Shown: one piece after another, positions 52,939-64,000 of the stretch
Layout: each line of letters starts with the position of its first letter
How positions within the stretch are numbered: position 1 is the stretch's first letter
From: Manihot esculenta
Taxonomy: Eukaryota > Streptophyta > Magnoliopsida > Malpighiales > Euphorbiaceae
Reading direction: 5' to 3'
Length of the DNA stretch: 64,000 bases
NCBI RefSeq assembly: GCF_001659605.2
Contig: NC_035164.2
Span: 10,812,994 to 10,876,993 of the forward strand
The notes under the pieces: generated by a model
Database searches by the model: none
Told to the model about the DNA's origin: nothing
Seen by the model: the letters and a program-made list of their open reading frames with translations, nothing else
Made by a program: the position numbers and the translations under genes

Positions 52939-55900
52939 CTAATGTCCTTGCCATTAATAGCATATAATGCCAGTGTTATTTATGACATATTAAGATTGAC
53001 CCAAACAAGTTCAAAAACCAAACAAACCTACAGTAGGCCATAGGGATGGCAATTTTAGACTTGACCAGCAAACACAATATGAAACGAAACAAGAAATGAT
53101 TAACCTCATTTGTATTCGTGTCAAATTGCGTCAACTCGTTTATGAAACGCTAAAAATCATGTCATGTCACATGTTGACTCACTAATCCAATTTGACACAT
53201 TTATATAGTACGCTTCAGTTTTCGTGGCACATGTCAACCCATGACCCATTAACCCATTTTGACCCGCCAACCCACAAGATGATAATTATACTTGGATTCT
53301 ATTTTCTTTATTAAAAATTATTTAATTTATATATTTATATAATAAGTTAAATATTATATTATTTTTGTAAATATTTTTTGCTAAAATATTAATTAGTTAA
53401 ATATTAAAATATCACTTACCCTCCGTTTGGTATGATTCATTTTATAAAAAAGGAATTCAAATGAATTCTTGGAAAATCAAACATCATTTCATTTTCAAAT
53501 TTTGTAAGTTTAACAAAGAATTCTTCCATTCCAAACAAAAAATTTAAAAGAAATATATTGAATTGAATTCTTCTGCAATATTTGATTCCAAACAAGGGAC
53601 TAAAGTTAAATAGTTAAGTTCCACGCTTCTCTATATTATTAAATTTATACTTGTTAAAATTAATATATAAATTTCATATATCCTTCGTTTGGCATAAATG
53701 GATTTACAAGAAAAGAATTCAAATGATTCTTACAAAATCATGCATGATCTCATCTTCATACATTATGAAAAAATTTTAAGTTAAAAAGAATTAAATTCTT
53801 TTCCTCTAAACAAGATAATTGTAAGAAAAGAAATCAAATGAATTGAATGCTAATGAAATTACTGATTCCAAACAGATTGTTATAAGTTATAGAAAGTAAA
53901 TATGTTAATATAGGAAGTAAATATTGATAGATGGGTCAGTTGCTTAATCTTAGGGATTGTATAATCATAGGCTTTATTTTCCTTCCTGATTAGATACCGT
54001 CTCTCATGTATAAATAGGTTGTAATCTCTATTGTGAAATACAACAAATATTATCCTTCTACATGGTATCAGAGCCATTCTCGTAGAGATTTAATTTTTTT
54101 CTCTCGTCAAGTTTTAAAATTTTTTTTAGAGACTTGGGGCTCTGTTCATTTGGGTTACCCATAAAGGGTAACATTTGGATCTCACCATCGCCGGAGTCGC
54201 CACACCATTCCCTTGTCAGATTTGAGGTTTGTTTGCCGTTCGGGTGTTGAGTGGAGGTGTTTTAGGTACTATTCATATTCGGGGATACTGTTCATCGGCA
54301 CTGTTCACGGTACTGTTCATCAATACTGTTCACGGAGGTACTGTTCATCGTGGTACTGTTCATGCCAGGTACTGTTTTCTGATTCTGTGTTTCTTTTGTT
54401 GCTATCGTTTTGGGTTGGTTGTCCTTATGGCTGAAGTTAAAACCAGATGAGTATGCACAATTCATCCAATACCAGGCATCTCTAAAATCCTCTAATTCCT
54501 CCCCTATCACTGCAATTGCCGAGTCAGGTAATTCTACTGCATGTCTTGTGTCTTCATCCTATGCATGTCTTGTGTCTTCATCCTATAAATGGGTTATTGA
54601 TTCTGGTGCTACCGATCATATGTCAGGTAATTCTACCCTTTTGTCCAATCTTGAGTCTCATACATCGCCTTCTTATGTTACTCTTGCTGATGGCACTAAA
54701 TCTTCTGTCATGGGTTCTGGTCATGTCAACTTAACCCTTCTCTTTCTGTATCTTCTTTGTTATGTCTCCCTAAGTTCGCATTTAATTTGCTTTCCGTGAG
54801 TAAACTCACTCGTGCATTGAATTGTTGTGTCTCATTCTTTTCTGATCACTGTGTTTTTCAGGATCTTTCGACGAAGCAGATTATTGGTAGAGTGAGTGAG
54901 TCAGAAGGTCTTTACGTCTTGGATCAGCAACTACCTCGATCTCCTCGATCTCTGGTATGCTCCACGCGTTTAACACCTTTTGATGTTCATTGTCGTTTGG
55001 GGCATCCTTCTCTCTCGGCTTTGAAGAAGTTATATCCACAGTTTCATTCTTTGTCTATTCTAGACTGTGAGTCTTGTCGATTTGCCAAACATCATCGTTT
55101 ACCTACACTATCTCGAGCCAATAAACGGGCTTCGTCCCCCCTTTGAGTTAGTCCATTAAGATGTTTGGGGTCCTTGTCCTGTTGTGTCTAAGTCTGGCTT
55201 TAAGTATTTTGTTACTTTTGTTGATGATTTCTCTCGTACTACTTTGTTATTTTTAATGAAGAGTCGTTCAGAATTATTTTCTATTTTTAGTGCATTTTAT
55301 GCTGAAATCCAAACCCAATTCAATACTTCCATCCGTATATTACAAAGTGATAATACTAAAGAGTATCTCTCTGGGGAATTTCAATCTTATTTGTTACAAA
55401 AAGGGATTCTTCATCAGTCCTCTTGTGTTGCCACTCCTTCACAAAATGGAATTGCTGAAAGAAAAAATCGACATCTTCTTGAAGTAGCCAGAGCCCTCTT
55501 ATTCCAAATGAAGGTACCTAAATGTTTTTGGGCTGATGCTGTATCCACTGCTTGTTTTTTGATCAATCGCATGCCTTCCTCCATCCTTCATGGTGATATC
55601 CCTTATAACATTTTGTTTCCCACTAAATCTTTGTTTCATATTGAGCCACGTATCTTTGGTTGTATTTGTTTTGTTCATGATGTTTGTCCACAGGTTACTA
55701 AATTGGATCCCAAATCACTCAAATGTACTCCTTGGCTACTCTATTAGATTCTATTTCAATTCCCAAAACTGTTATTGAGGCTTTGTCCCATCCTGGTTGG
55801 CGTGCTGCAATGGAAGAGGAAATAATAGCCCTTGACACTAATGGTACTTGGGAGTTGATGTCCTTGCCCCCAAGAAAGCAGGATATTGGGTGCAAATGGG

Positions 55901-58900
55901 TATTTGCAGTGAAAGTAAACCCTGATGGATCTATTGCTCGCCTCAAGGCCCATTTAGTGGCCAAAGATTATGCACAAACTTATGGAGTTGACTATTCTGA
56001 TACATTCTCCCCAGTTGCCAAGCTCGCATCTGTTCGATTGTTTATTTCCTTGGTGGCTACTCATGATTGGCTTTTGCATCAACTAGATATTAAAAATGTT
56101 TTTCTTCATGGTGATCTTCAGGAGGAGGTTTATATTGAGCAACCACCTGGTTTTGTTGCTCAGGGGAGTCAGGTAAGGTTTGTAGACTTCGAAAATCCCT
56201 TTATGGCTTGAAACAGAGTCATCGGGCATGGTTTTGCAGGTTTAGTGAGGTGGTCCAACAGTTTGGAATGAAGATGAGTAAGTGTGATCACTCAGTGTTT
56301 TATAGAAATTATGATAGTGGAGTAATTCTGCTTGTAGTATATGTGGATGATATCGTTATTACAGGAAGTGACATTGTTGGCATCACATCCCTAAAAGAAT
56401 TTCTTAAAACACAGTTTCATACAAAGGATTTGGGTTCCTTGAAATATTTCTTGGAATCGAAGTCATGCGATGTAAGAAAGGCATCTTCTTATCTCAAAGA
56501 AAATATGTTCTTGATTTGTTGGCAGAAACAGGAAAATTGAGTGCTAAGCCTTGTAGTGCCCCAATGACCCCTAACCTTCAACTTACCACAGAAGACAATG
56601 AGTCATTTGCAGATCCTGGAAGGTATAGAAGATTAGTTGGCAAGCTGAATTATTTGACGGTGACTCGTCCTGATATCGCATATTCAGTGAGGGTGGTAAA
56701 GTCAGTTTATGTCTTCTCCTACTATTGCCCAGTGAGATGCTCTGGGACAGATTCTTTGTTACCTTAAAGGGGCCCCAGGGTAAGGCCTATTCTATGGTAA
56801 CCATGGGCACTCAAATATTAAATGCTTTTCTAATGCTGATTGGATAGGCTCGAAAGTTGATAAAAGGTCAACTACTGGGTATTGTGTTTTTGTGGGAGGT
56901 AACTTGGTCTCATGGAAAAGTAAGAAGCAAAATGTGGTCTCCCGTTCTAGTGCTGAATCTGAATATCGAGCCATGGCACAAGCCGTTTGTGAAATCTTGT
57001 GGGTACGTCAACTGTTGGAAGAAGTTGGGTTCACAAATTCGATGCCTGCTAAGTTGTGGTGTGATAATCAAGCAGCTATCCACATTCCCTCCAATCCAGT
57101 ATTTCACGAGAGGACTAAACACATCGAGATTGATTGTCATTTTATTCGTGAAAAGGTCCAACAAATGATAATATCAACAGGACATATCCGAACTGGAGAA
57201 CAATTAGGAGATATTTTTACTAAAGCTCTAAATGGGACTCGAGTTAATTATATATGTAACAAGTTGGGCATGATTAACATTTATTATCCAACTTAAGGGG
57301 GAGTGTTATAAGTTATAGAAAGAAAATATGTTAATATAGGAAGTAAATATTAATAGATGGGTCAATTGCTTAATCTTAGGGATTGTATAATCATAGGCTT
57401 GATTTTCCTTCCTATTTAGATACCGTCTCTCATGTATAAATAGGTTGTAATCTCTATTGTGAAATACAACAAATATTATCCTTCTACACAGATGAATAAT
57501 GTATTACTTTATAACTATTAAAAAATACTAAATACAATCAAAATGTGCATGTCACAACGTGTTAAACGTGCCAAATTGTGTCAAATGAATTTATTTATGT
57601 CAAATCATATTAGATGTGTCGTACCAGTCTTAACCCAATCAATTCAAATTAATAACATGAAATGTTGTGTAACACATAATAAAAGTATCATGTTAGTGTT
57701 TAGAATTCTAAAACGATTCATTAATTGTGTCGCGTTCATGTCGAATTTGGACACAAACACATCCAAATTGCCACCCCATTATGCCATGCCTTGAGAACAA
57801 GCTATGAATGTTTGTGTAAACATGTGTAGCTAAAACCTTTTCAGCTAATTAATACTATAATGCATCCGAATAATAATAGTATTTATTTCTTTTTTCCAAT
57901 CCCCAAGAAACTAAGGTCGTCTCCTTTTTCCCCTTCCTTTCCTACACAACTGAAATACTTCATTTTTAATCCAAAGAACACAAATATGTCCTCAATCCAA
58001 AGACATGCCATATGAAAAGCTCACACACATGCAAATAAAAAACATGAACTTTGGCTGACAGAGGTTTCCAATAAAAATTACCTGCGTATTCGCCGAGGAT
58101 CCTGTCGAAAAGCTGGAGATAGAAGAATAGGTGCTGGTCCACTTAACTGAGGCCCAGGCCTTCCACTTCTGCCACCACCTTCAAATGGAGGGGGGCCACC
58201 CTGCTCTCTGAACATCCGCATTGCAACTTCAGGTGGAGCAGGAACAAAAGGACCTAATGGGCTGTAAGCACAACATATTGCCGCCATCAGAATAAGAAGA
58301 GAAACCCAAAAAACTAGCAGTGCCATTACTAAAAGATTTTTAGCAGGAACTCTTTAACCTACCCAGCACCAGGTACAGGCATCAATACTGGTGGTGGAGG
58401 TATATCTGATGGGAAAGGAGGCACTCGCATGCCTTGTGCACCAAAATTATCATACATTGGATCATCATGATTCCCTCCTTCAGGAACATCATTGTTGGAC
58501 TGAAAGTCACCTGACTGTTGGTTTTCAGACCTATCGAATCTTTCACTGCCATTTGCTCTACTGTCACGGTCTCTGCGGCCACCTCGTTCATCCTTCAAGC
58601 GATTTTCTGGACCTAGCTTGCGTCTCTGTGGCTTCTCTTTCTGCAAGCAAAAAAAAATAGAATTAATACAAAAAGCAAACAACAATAGCAAGCAGCATTT
58701 TCACTGTCATTCAGAGACTGACAGTACTAGAAGTTAACATAAGTTGTAGTCTGATGGAACATATCTTTGATGTCTGCAATGTAACCATCATGCAATGTGT
58801 CTAGAGGGAGACAAGTCAAAACATAAATGAACACCAATAAATTTCCAATGTGGAAAGGGGATAAAAAGAGGAAGAGTTCTGAACAAGGATAGGATAATAA

Positions 58901-61693
58901 GCAACCAATATATATCCTCTATCCAATATTTTCTCTAACTTCCAATCTATGGGTATGCCAATATGATCGTCCTCGACATTTCAAAGCATATTTATGCATG
59001 AACTTTGCAAAATTACCCTTGATTTGAGGGGCTTAAAAAAGAGAAAAAACAACTATGGAAGAAAGCTGGAAAATGGGTGAATGAGAGAAATAAAGGGGCT
59101 GAGTTGCACATAGAATTCTAGATACTTCAGTACCGCATAAGAAGCTGAACATTGCATATAGAATTTTAAATACTTCTACCACTTTCTTTATTCAACAAAG
59201 AAAGTAGAAAACATTGATTATTTAGCATTCATGATATACAAAAGAAAAAGGAAAGGAAGAGGAGTTCTTTTTGTGGGGGTGTGAGGGGGAGGGAGCGGGG
59301 CGGGATAGGTGCTGTACACATCAAAGTTCAGTGTATACACACCAGACGCAATTCGGGAATACAATACAGAACTAAAATTTACACTGCATTCATCCCTTCC
59401 CATTCACAGAACAAAAAAGATAAGCAAGTTTGATGCATTTGAGACATTCACATTCAACTACTTAACAAATCAGCACCAGAACTCCATAAAATGAGAAGCA
59501 TGCATCCAAAGAAACTGTAATGATGTTTATATCTTCAAGGATCATCTAGTTTTCATCCATCAGATCAAGCATTCTAGCCCAAAATATGGATTCAAAAATT
59601 AAGTATAAAGGAAAACTAATTCGATAGATGCAGCCTTTTGAATGCCACTGAATCTTGAGCACTATAAAAAATGTAATGCTGCCTAAGTAATTGGACATAG
59701 TAAAAGGGAGTGCTATCCTGTGAATAAAATGTTAGATGCAAGTAGTTATGCATTTGAGAACTATATGAAAAGGTATACAAAACCATTGTAGCCAGACTGC
59801 TTTTCTCATCCAGTTAACTTCAATTCGAAAGAGGAACAGCAAGAAAGGACACCATTTCACGTAAATCAAAGTGAATCATTGACATTTTATATTAGATAGA
59901 AACCATAGATAGCACATGCATTGCCATGTATTTCATAGACTCATACTAATTGAAAGAATACCTGTAAAGGCTGTTGCATAACAGGTGTGCCACCAGGTGC
60001 ATCTGGATCACTGCACATGAAAGTAAGCATTTGTTAGAGGACTTAGAAAATTGATAAATAAAAGGGGAAAAGCAATTATGTCAAACGTCAGTACCTCATA
60101 TAGTTCTGGAAATACAACTCTTCCCGCACTTTGGATGTCAGCTCCATCACAAGTTCAGGGTGTTTCAGTTTAAGATGCTTGTGCACAAATTCAGCAGCAT
60201 GAAAGAGCTTTGTGCAACCCTTGGCTCCACAGCCATACTTCCAACCATATTTTTCGTCCCTAATCTTTCGGACATAAGGATCCAAGGATTCAACAGCAGC
60301 AGCATCTATCTTTTCCTTTGCAGTCATTAATTCAAAAGGATCTTGACTCCTCAACCTTTCTTGCCAATGTGAGTCCAGTTTCTTTTCCCACTCATTCCCA
60401 CTATCAGTTGCATCAGCATTTTTCCCCTCTGCTCTCACATGCCTAAGACCCTTAGCTTCATTGGTTTCGACCAATCCATAATAATCCAAACTGTGGACCC
60501 GCCAAAGATAAGTGATAAGTGTATCCAATAGTTCAACGCCCTCCAGGCCTTTGACAGAGGTTAAGCCTCGTATAATGATAACAGGGCCGGTGGAGCTGCT
60601 ATGAGATTTCTCTCTATTGATTTTGTCATTATCAGATCCACCTAAAATATTTTCTTCAATTCCTTTTTCAGAGTCAAGCTTACGCACAAGGGCCTGAGCT
60701 TGTTCAACATCAATTTGAATTCTTCTGGGTTCTGAGCTTACTGGATGAGCCTTAGGAGCAGCTGAGAGAATATCAGTTTCTTTAGCTTGTGTACGGCCAT
60801 GCCGTCTTCTTTTACCTCCACTGTCTACTTCATCATCAGAATTTGGATCACTTGTCTGTCCTGATTTATTTGCAGATGGGACATTGATACCAGGACCTCT
60901 GGCATTAAGAATGAATTTACATTGAATGTCAAAAGAATCAAAAGCTTGCAAGCAGGTTCAAATCAGTAACATGAGTACAGAAGAAAATTTTCGAACTTAC
61001 AAGTCCAAGGTTCCACTTTGCAAGTCAAGCAAAAAGTCTTTTGCAACCTTCCGTGCCAATTCATTTCTCCTACAAATATCCCAAGGAATAATCAGTCACC
61101 AAATTATGATGAATAAAAAATTAGGATCAACATTGCACCCAAACTATTTAAAAATGAAAATCCAAATAGATATAAAAATAAAAGAATTATGTAAGTAAAC
61201 CACACCTTTCTACGACTGAAACCAAATTGGTTGGATGATATTTGTCTCTCAACCTACATGCAAACAAAGTTAGTTAGACAAAAGAAAGAAATGGAAAGCA
61301 TATATTGTACATGAGAAATGGGTACCATTCTTCATCTTTATGAGCCTCAAAGAAAACTCGTTTCTGAGTAGAAATGTACTCTGACTTGTATTCTTGATAT
61401 CTGCTTAATCAATGCCCAGAATCAGTTTGACATTTTTCAAATAGTGAACAGAGAGTAATGTCTCAACTTCTATGAGGACAAAATAGTCTACACTTCACCT
61501 GCGCTCCGCCTCAGCTGGTAGAATATCATCTTCAAGCTCCTGAATGAATTGCTTGTATGACATCAAGCCTTCTCTGCAAGACAGTTGCTCTCCATGTCAT
61601 ATTGATGAGTGAAATGAATAAAAAATCCAAAAGGAGTGCTTAATTGAAAATGATAACTGGTGGGCATGTGCATGCGCATGTTCACGTCCATAT

Positions 61694-61734
<41 letters not shown>

Positions 61735-63304
61735 AATACCAACCCATTGAAGTATTAAAAGTTTTACTAGGATACTTTTCCTAGTTATTAACTATGCAGA
61801 TATGACTTTCAGGTTTTTAAGCAATATCTCGATGTAACAAAGACTAAGCTCATACTTTGGGATCTTATAACTTTCTGGAAATCATGGTGAACCAGGCAGA
61901 TGATCAAAACAAGTGGATCAAGCCAAGCACTAACATACAAGTGTCTTCCAAATCACATGTATCAATAATTATCTGCTATTGAAATTAACACTGATTCATT
62001 CAGTGGATAGACCAGAGATAAGACGAAGCACCATGTAGATTTAGAAACTTAGTAAGTTAATGTTTACTCAACGACAAAATATGACAGAGCCAAGCAAAGG
62101 TGTAGACTAACAACCGCTGGCTCATTTATAAGTAAAAAAGTTTCCATCATTTGAAAACAATTAAGTGAACAGAAACCACCTTTTAAACAAATAGACTCCA
62201 AATGTTAGCATGTAAATGTTAGAATTTGTTAAAGAAACAAAGGGTAAAATCAAACCCACCCATGGTACTGCGCTAGAATCCATAAAGAAGATATGTACAA
62301 ACCTTTGAGTACTCACTGTGTTGGAAGAATCAACATAACCACCACGTCCAGAATCCCAGTCTACAACATCAATAGACCCAGTAAGTTCTACCTCAGAAAA
62401 TGATCCAATGGAGATTAAAAGAAGAAAGAAGCTGTAGCCACATGACAAAACTCAGCATAAGTTATCACCAACATTACCTCCCACTCTCTCAACACTGCCA
62501 ACAGTCTTTTAATAAGATAATATAAACAGTACAGAATAAAGGTCAACAAAATTATCCAAGGTAAGCAGAGTGTCAACAAATCAGATAAAACTGGCATCCC
62601 AAACAGTTAGAGGTGATAAGCTCCTTGAACCCATGTCACCCCTGGTTTCTGTTTGGCTTACAGCTCAACGAGCAATAACAGGCAAGTCAAACAAACATCC
62701 CTTCAATGCACAAATTTGCAAAGGATTCTCACATCAAGAAGATAAGGTTTCTTTACCTCCCTCTGTAGTGTGGAACAATATAACTCTGTGAAAAGGCTCT
62801 ATGAAATATAAATGCAGAACAATAGAAATATGAGCAATGCATTCCTACAAGCATATGTAGCCCACATGCACAGATTATTATATCAAACTCGAAACCAGTT
62901 TGCCTTTGTTGAATACTCAATAACAAGCCAGATAACATTAAAGGATGAACAGCGAATCCTGATTTTACCACAAAACTAGTTCTTATGTGTCTTAAAAACT
63001 TGGGGTGAAGTTGAAAAAAATCAGTAATGCTTAATTTTTTAAAACATCATTTAAAGTGGGATGAAAGAATTTTTTTTTCTAAACATCATTGAAAGTGGGA
63101 CGAGGGAATATTAAATATTTGAGGATTAACCGAATCATCTCATATGTGAAATGCAACAATCTCAAAGCAATTAAGCATGTACCAGAGGGACCACTTTGAT
63201 ATCCACCTGCACGACCCATGTACCGGCCATGAGGCCGCTCTTCAGGAAATCCAGGCCTACCCCCCATCTCACGTTCATACCCACCAGCATAGTCATATCC
63301 AAAC
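51519..63304 (-). CDS. SE: SERRATE zinc-finger protein (ARS2 homologue), 5' end outside window
   Basis: Nuclear RNA-processing factor; the plant protein works with DCL1 and HYL1 in microRNA processing and links cap-binding complex, splicing and decay. Eleven coding exons on the minus strand, all with GT-AG borders and matching phases: 63183-63304, 62303-62360, 61499-61573, 61326-61400, 61206-61253, 61001-61069, 60095-60898, 59962-60010, 58363-58640, 58082-58261, 51519-51579. They encode about 605 residues plus stop; Arabidopsis SE is about 720, so roughly the first 100-150 are missing. Visible parts: RGG/Tyr-rich segment, conserved N-domain ([20 protein letters not shown]), ARS2 middle domain ([19 protein letters not shown]), the C2H2 finger ([19 protein letters not shown]), and a Pro-rich disordered tail ending [11 protein letters not shown]. 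No frameshift or stop is seen. The last intron is 6.5 kb and full of transposons. Confidence 0.96.
52885..52937. repeat. (TA)n microsatellite in SERRATE intron
   Basis: Uninterrupted alternating AT of about 53 bp. Confidence 0.95.
53878..54062 (+). repeat. 5' LTR of element J
   Basis: TGTTATAAGTTATAG ... TATCCTTCTACA. Contains ATGTATAAATAGG, a TATA-like box at about 54007-54018. Confidence 0.95.
54063..54179 (+). other. Primer site and single leader repeat unit of element J
   Basis: TGGTATCAGAGC (54063-54074) is the tRNA-Met primer site. At 54129-54179, GAGACTTGGGGCTCTGTTCA followed by TTTGGGTTACCCATAAAGGG is one copy of the unit that is repeated about 15 times in element I. Downstream (54265-54385) several CTGTTCAT(C/G) units recur. 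Confidence 0.9.
54428..57296 (+). pseudogene. gag remnant and pol of element J (Copia)
   Basis: A gag start (MAEVKT) is fused after a large deletion to the protease region ([18 protein letters not shown] intact). A 24-bp tandem duplication gives ACLVSSSY twice (54539-54586). Then pre-integrase ([18 protein letters not shown]), integrase ([30 protein letters not shown]), a deletion of the integrase-RT linker near 55730, RT ([44 protein letters not shown]) and RNase H ([30 protein letters not shown]). Frameshifts near 54790, 55150, 55740, 56210, 56500 and 56770 make it inactive. Confidence 0.92.
57304..57488 (+). repeat. 3' LTR of element J
   Basis: Matches the 5' LTR with about six substitutions in 185 bp, so the insertion is of moderate age. 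Confidence 0.95.
58641..59961 (-). other. SERRATE intron with a G-rich tract
   Basis: 1.3-kb intron. 59272-59307 on the plus strand reads GTGGGGGTGTGAGGGGGAGG followed by GAGCGGGGCGGG, which satisfies the usual G-quadruplex pattern on the template strand of SERRATE. No coding sequence. Confidence 0.7.
61697..61729. repeat. (AG)n microsatellite in SERRATE intron
   Basis: Uninterrupted AG run of about 33 bp in the 61574-62302 intron. 61730-62302 otherwise holds nothing recognisable. Confidence 0.95.
62361..63182 (-). other. SERRATE intron, no feature seen
   Basis: An 822-bp intron between the GPSD codon halves (G at 63183, AC at 62360). Ordinary AT-rich sequence. Confidence 0.7.
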
Positions 63305-64000
63305 CTACACATCAGTTGACATATTTATAGACTGAGAAAACACAAAAAATGACACCATAGGGTCCAAAGAAAAAACCATAAGTAGTTATGCAGTACAATG
63401 AGACGGTGAACACATGCAAAAAGGAAAAAAAAATATATTCACCACTGCATTCTGAAATCATTAAAATATCATGAAATATGTAAAGAGAACAGAACAATCA
63501 TGAACAATACCTACAAACAAAAAGGGCAGGACAGAGAGAGAAACAGAGAGAGCAGCAGCAGCAGCAGCAGCAGCTCTATGAAAACGAATGTAATTTAAAG
63601 TTTACACTGTTCAAACTATAAAGTCTATAATGAGTATTTCAATTACAAAATAAATTAATATATTCAAATATGTGATGTTAAGGTTAAATTCCATAATCCA
63701 TTGCAATCAAACCCTTCTTAACTAGAAATTTTATAAAATAATCTGATTGGAAACAAATCTGAAACCAAATATATAAAGGTGAATAAATATTGCACTAAGG
63801 AAGGAAGGAAGGACAAAAGATATTTGATAGTGATAAAATCCACTAGCATTCCAATGACAGTCCTTTTTAATCAAATTTATGATTATGCAACCCTGCTTAA
63901 CACCTAGCACAGCAATCAACCAACAATACCATTGATGATCTGATCATAAAATACATTGAAAGAACTAGAAAGAGAAACAATAACTTTATCTTTGAAACAA
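63305..64000 (-). other. SERRATE upstream intron (to window end)
   Basis: Acceptor TGATGTGTAG|GTTTGG at 63304/63305. No N-terminal SERRATE coding sequence is seen up to 64000, so the first exon or exons lie outside. A (CAG)n run of about 23 bp is at 63551-63573. Confidence 0.65.

Larger units (their letters stand above)
53878..57488 (+). mobile_element. Element J: Copia element inside SERRATE last intron
   Basis: LTRs 53878-54062 and 57304-57488 (185 bp each, about six differences), perfect 5-bp target duplication CAGAT (53873-53877 and 57489-57493), tRNA-Met primer site and polypurine tract AAGGGGGAG before the 3' LTR. Plus-oriented, antisense to SERRATE. gag is almost completely deleted and pol is frameshifted. 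Confidence 0.95.
53041..57778. mobile_element. Probable old hAT-like non-autonomous element, interrupted
   Basis: Ends TAGGGATGGCAATTT (53041) and AAATTGCCACCCCA (57765-57778) are inverted repeats of hAT style. Flanking 8-mers GTAGGCCA and TTATGCCA match at 6 of 8, as in a decayed 8-bp target duplication. Both inner flanks contain GTGTCAAATTGTGTCAA-like sequence. It is interrupted by a TTTGGAATCAAATG-rich sequence (53420-53877, two related halves starting CCTCCGTTTGGTAT and CCTTCGTTTGGCAT) and by element J. No transposase is seen. Confidence 0.4.
51580..58081 (-). other. Last intron of SERRATE, 6.5 kb, with nested transposons
   Basis: Donor CAG|GTAATT (58081/58080 on the plus strand) and acceptor TTTTTTGCAG|CTATC (51580). 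Joined exons read CGC AG|C TAT CAA = R S Y Q, the conserved tail. The intron contains AT-rich sequence, a (TA)n run, a probable hAT-like element and Copia element J in antisense orientation to SERRATE. Confidence 0.93.

Noticed and set aside
61574..63182. Extra small SERRATE exons between 61574-62302 and 62361-63182
   Set aside because: Phases of the flanking exons already join to conserved sequence ([13 protein letters not shown] and [11 protein letters not shown]), so no exon is needed.
1..64000. tRNA or rRNA genes
   Set aside because: No cloverleaf-like gene or rRNA segment was recognised. The TGGTATCAGAGC sites are primer-binding sites complementary to tRNA-Met, not tRNA genes.

Overview
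This is plant nuclear DNA, very probably from a eudicot. The right end holds one host gene, SERRATE, on the minus strand with canonical GT-AG introns. Nearly everything else is nested LTR retrotransposons and their debris. A spurge-family (Euphorbiaceae) or other Malpighiales species is my guess from general impression only; nothing here proves it.

Layout. 1-26160 is a stack of one Ty3/gypsy family whose RT looks like the Tekay/Del chromovirus type (elements A-E). A is inserted into the pol gene of B. C and D are non-autonomous copies that keep only a zinc-knuckle ORF and lie head-to-head as a near-perfect palindrome with arms of about 4.4 kb. They are followed by a block (20734-24414) where the same family switches orientation several times, then two truncated LTRs (E). 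26161-41160 is an old Tat-type gypsy element (F), split by a complete, younger Athila-type element (G, 26587-35361, TSD GCGTC) that has a 1.4-kb-codon intact gag-pol ORF but no integrase. 41160-42900 is AT-rich and contains the relic of a FAR1/FHY3-type (MULE-derived) gene. 42908-44430 is a short non-autonomous Copia element (I) filled with about 15 tandem 49-bp repeats. 44883-49686 is an old degenerate Copia element (H).

51519-63304 is SERRATE (eleven coding exons visible; the 5' end is outside the window). Its last intron is about 6.5 kb and carries nested elements: a probable old hAT-like element interrupted by Copia element J (53878-57488, TSD CAGAT). J is the relative from which element I derives. 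The last 20 residues of SERRATE sit alone on the far side of this intron.

The most interesting pattern is a short GC-rich palindrome, TTCGGC(C/G)GCCGAA. It is clustered in LTRs of two unrelated gypsy lineages (Tekay-like A-E and Athila-like G), lies just upstream of TATA boxes in several LTRs, and also occurs inside the gag-pol coding sequence of G in two different reading frames (read as RPPN in one place and SAAE in another). That suggests a DNA-level function or spread rather than a protein motif.

All boundaries and similarities were judged by eye; no alignment or database search was run.
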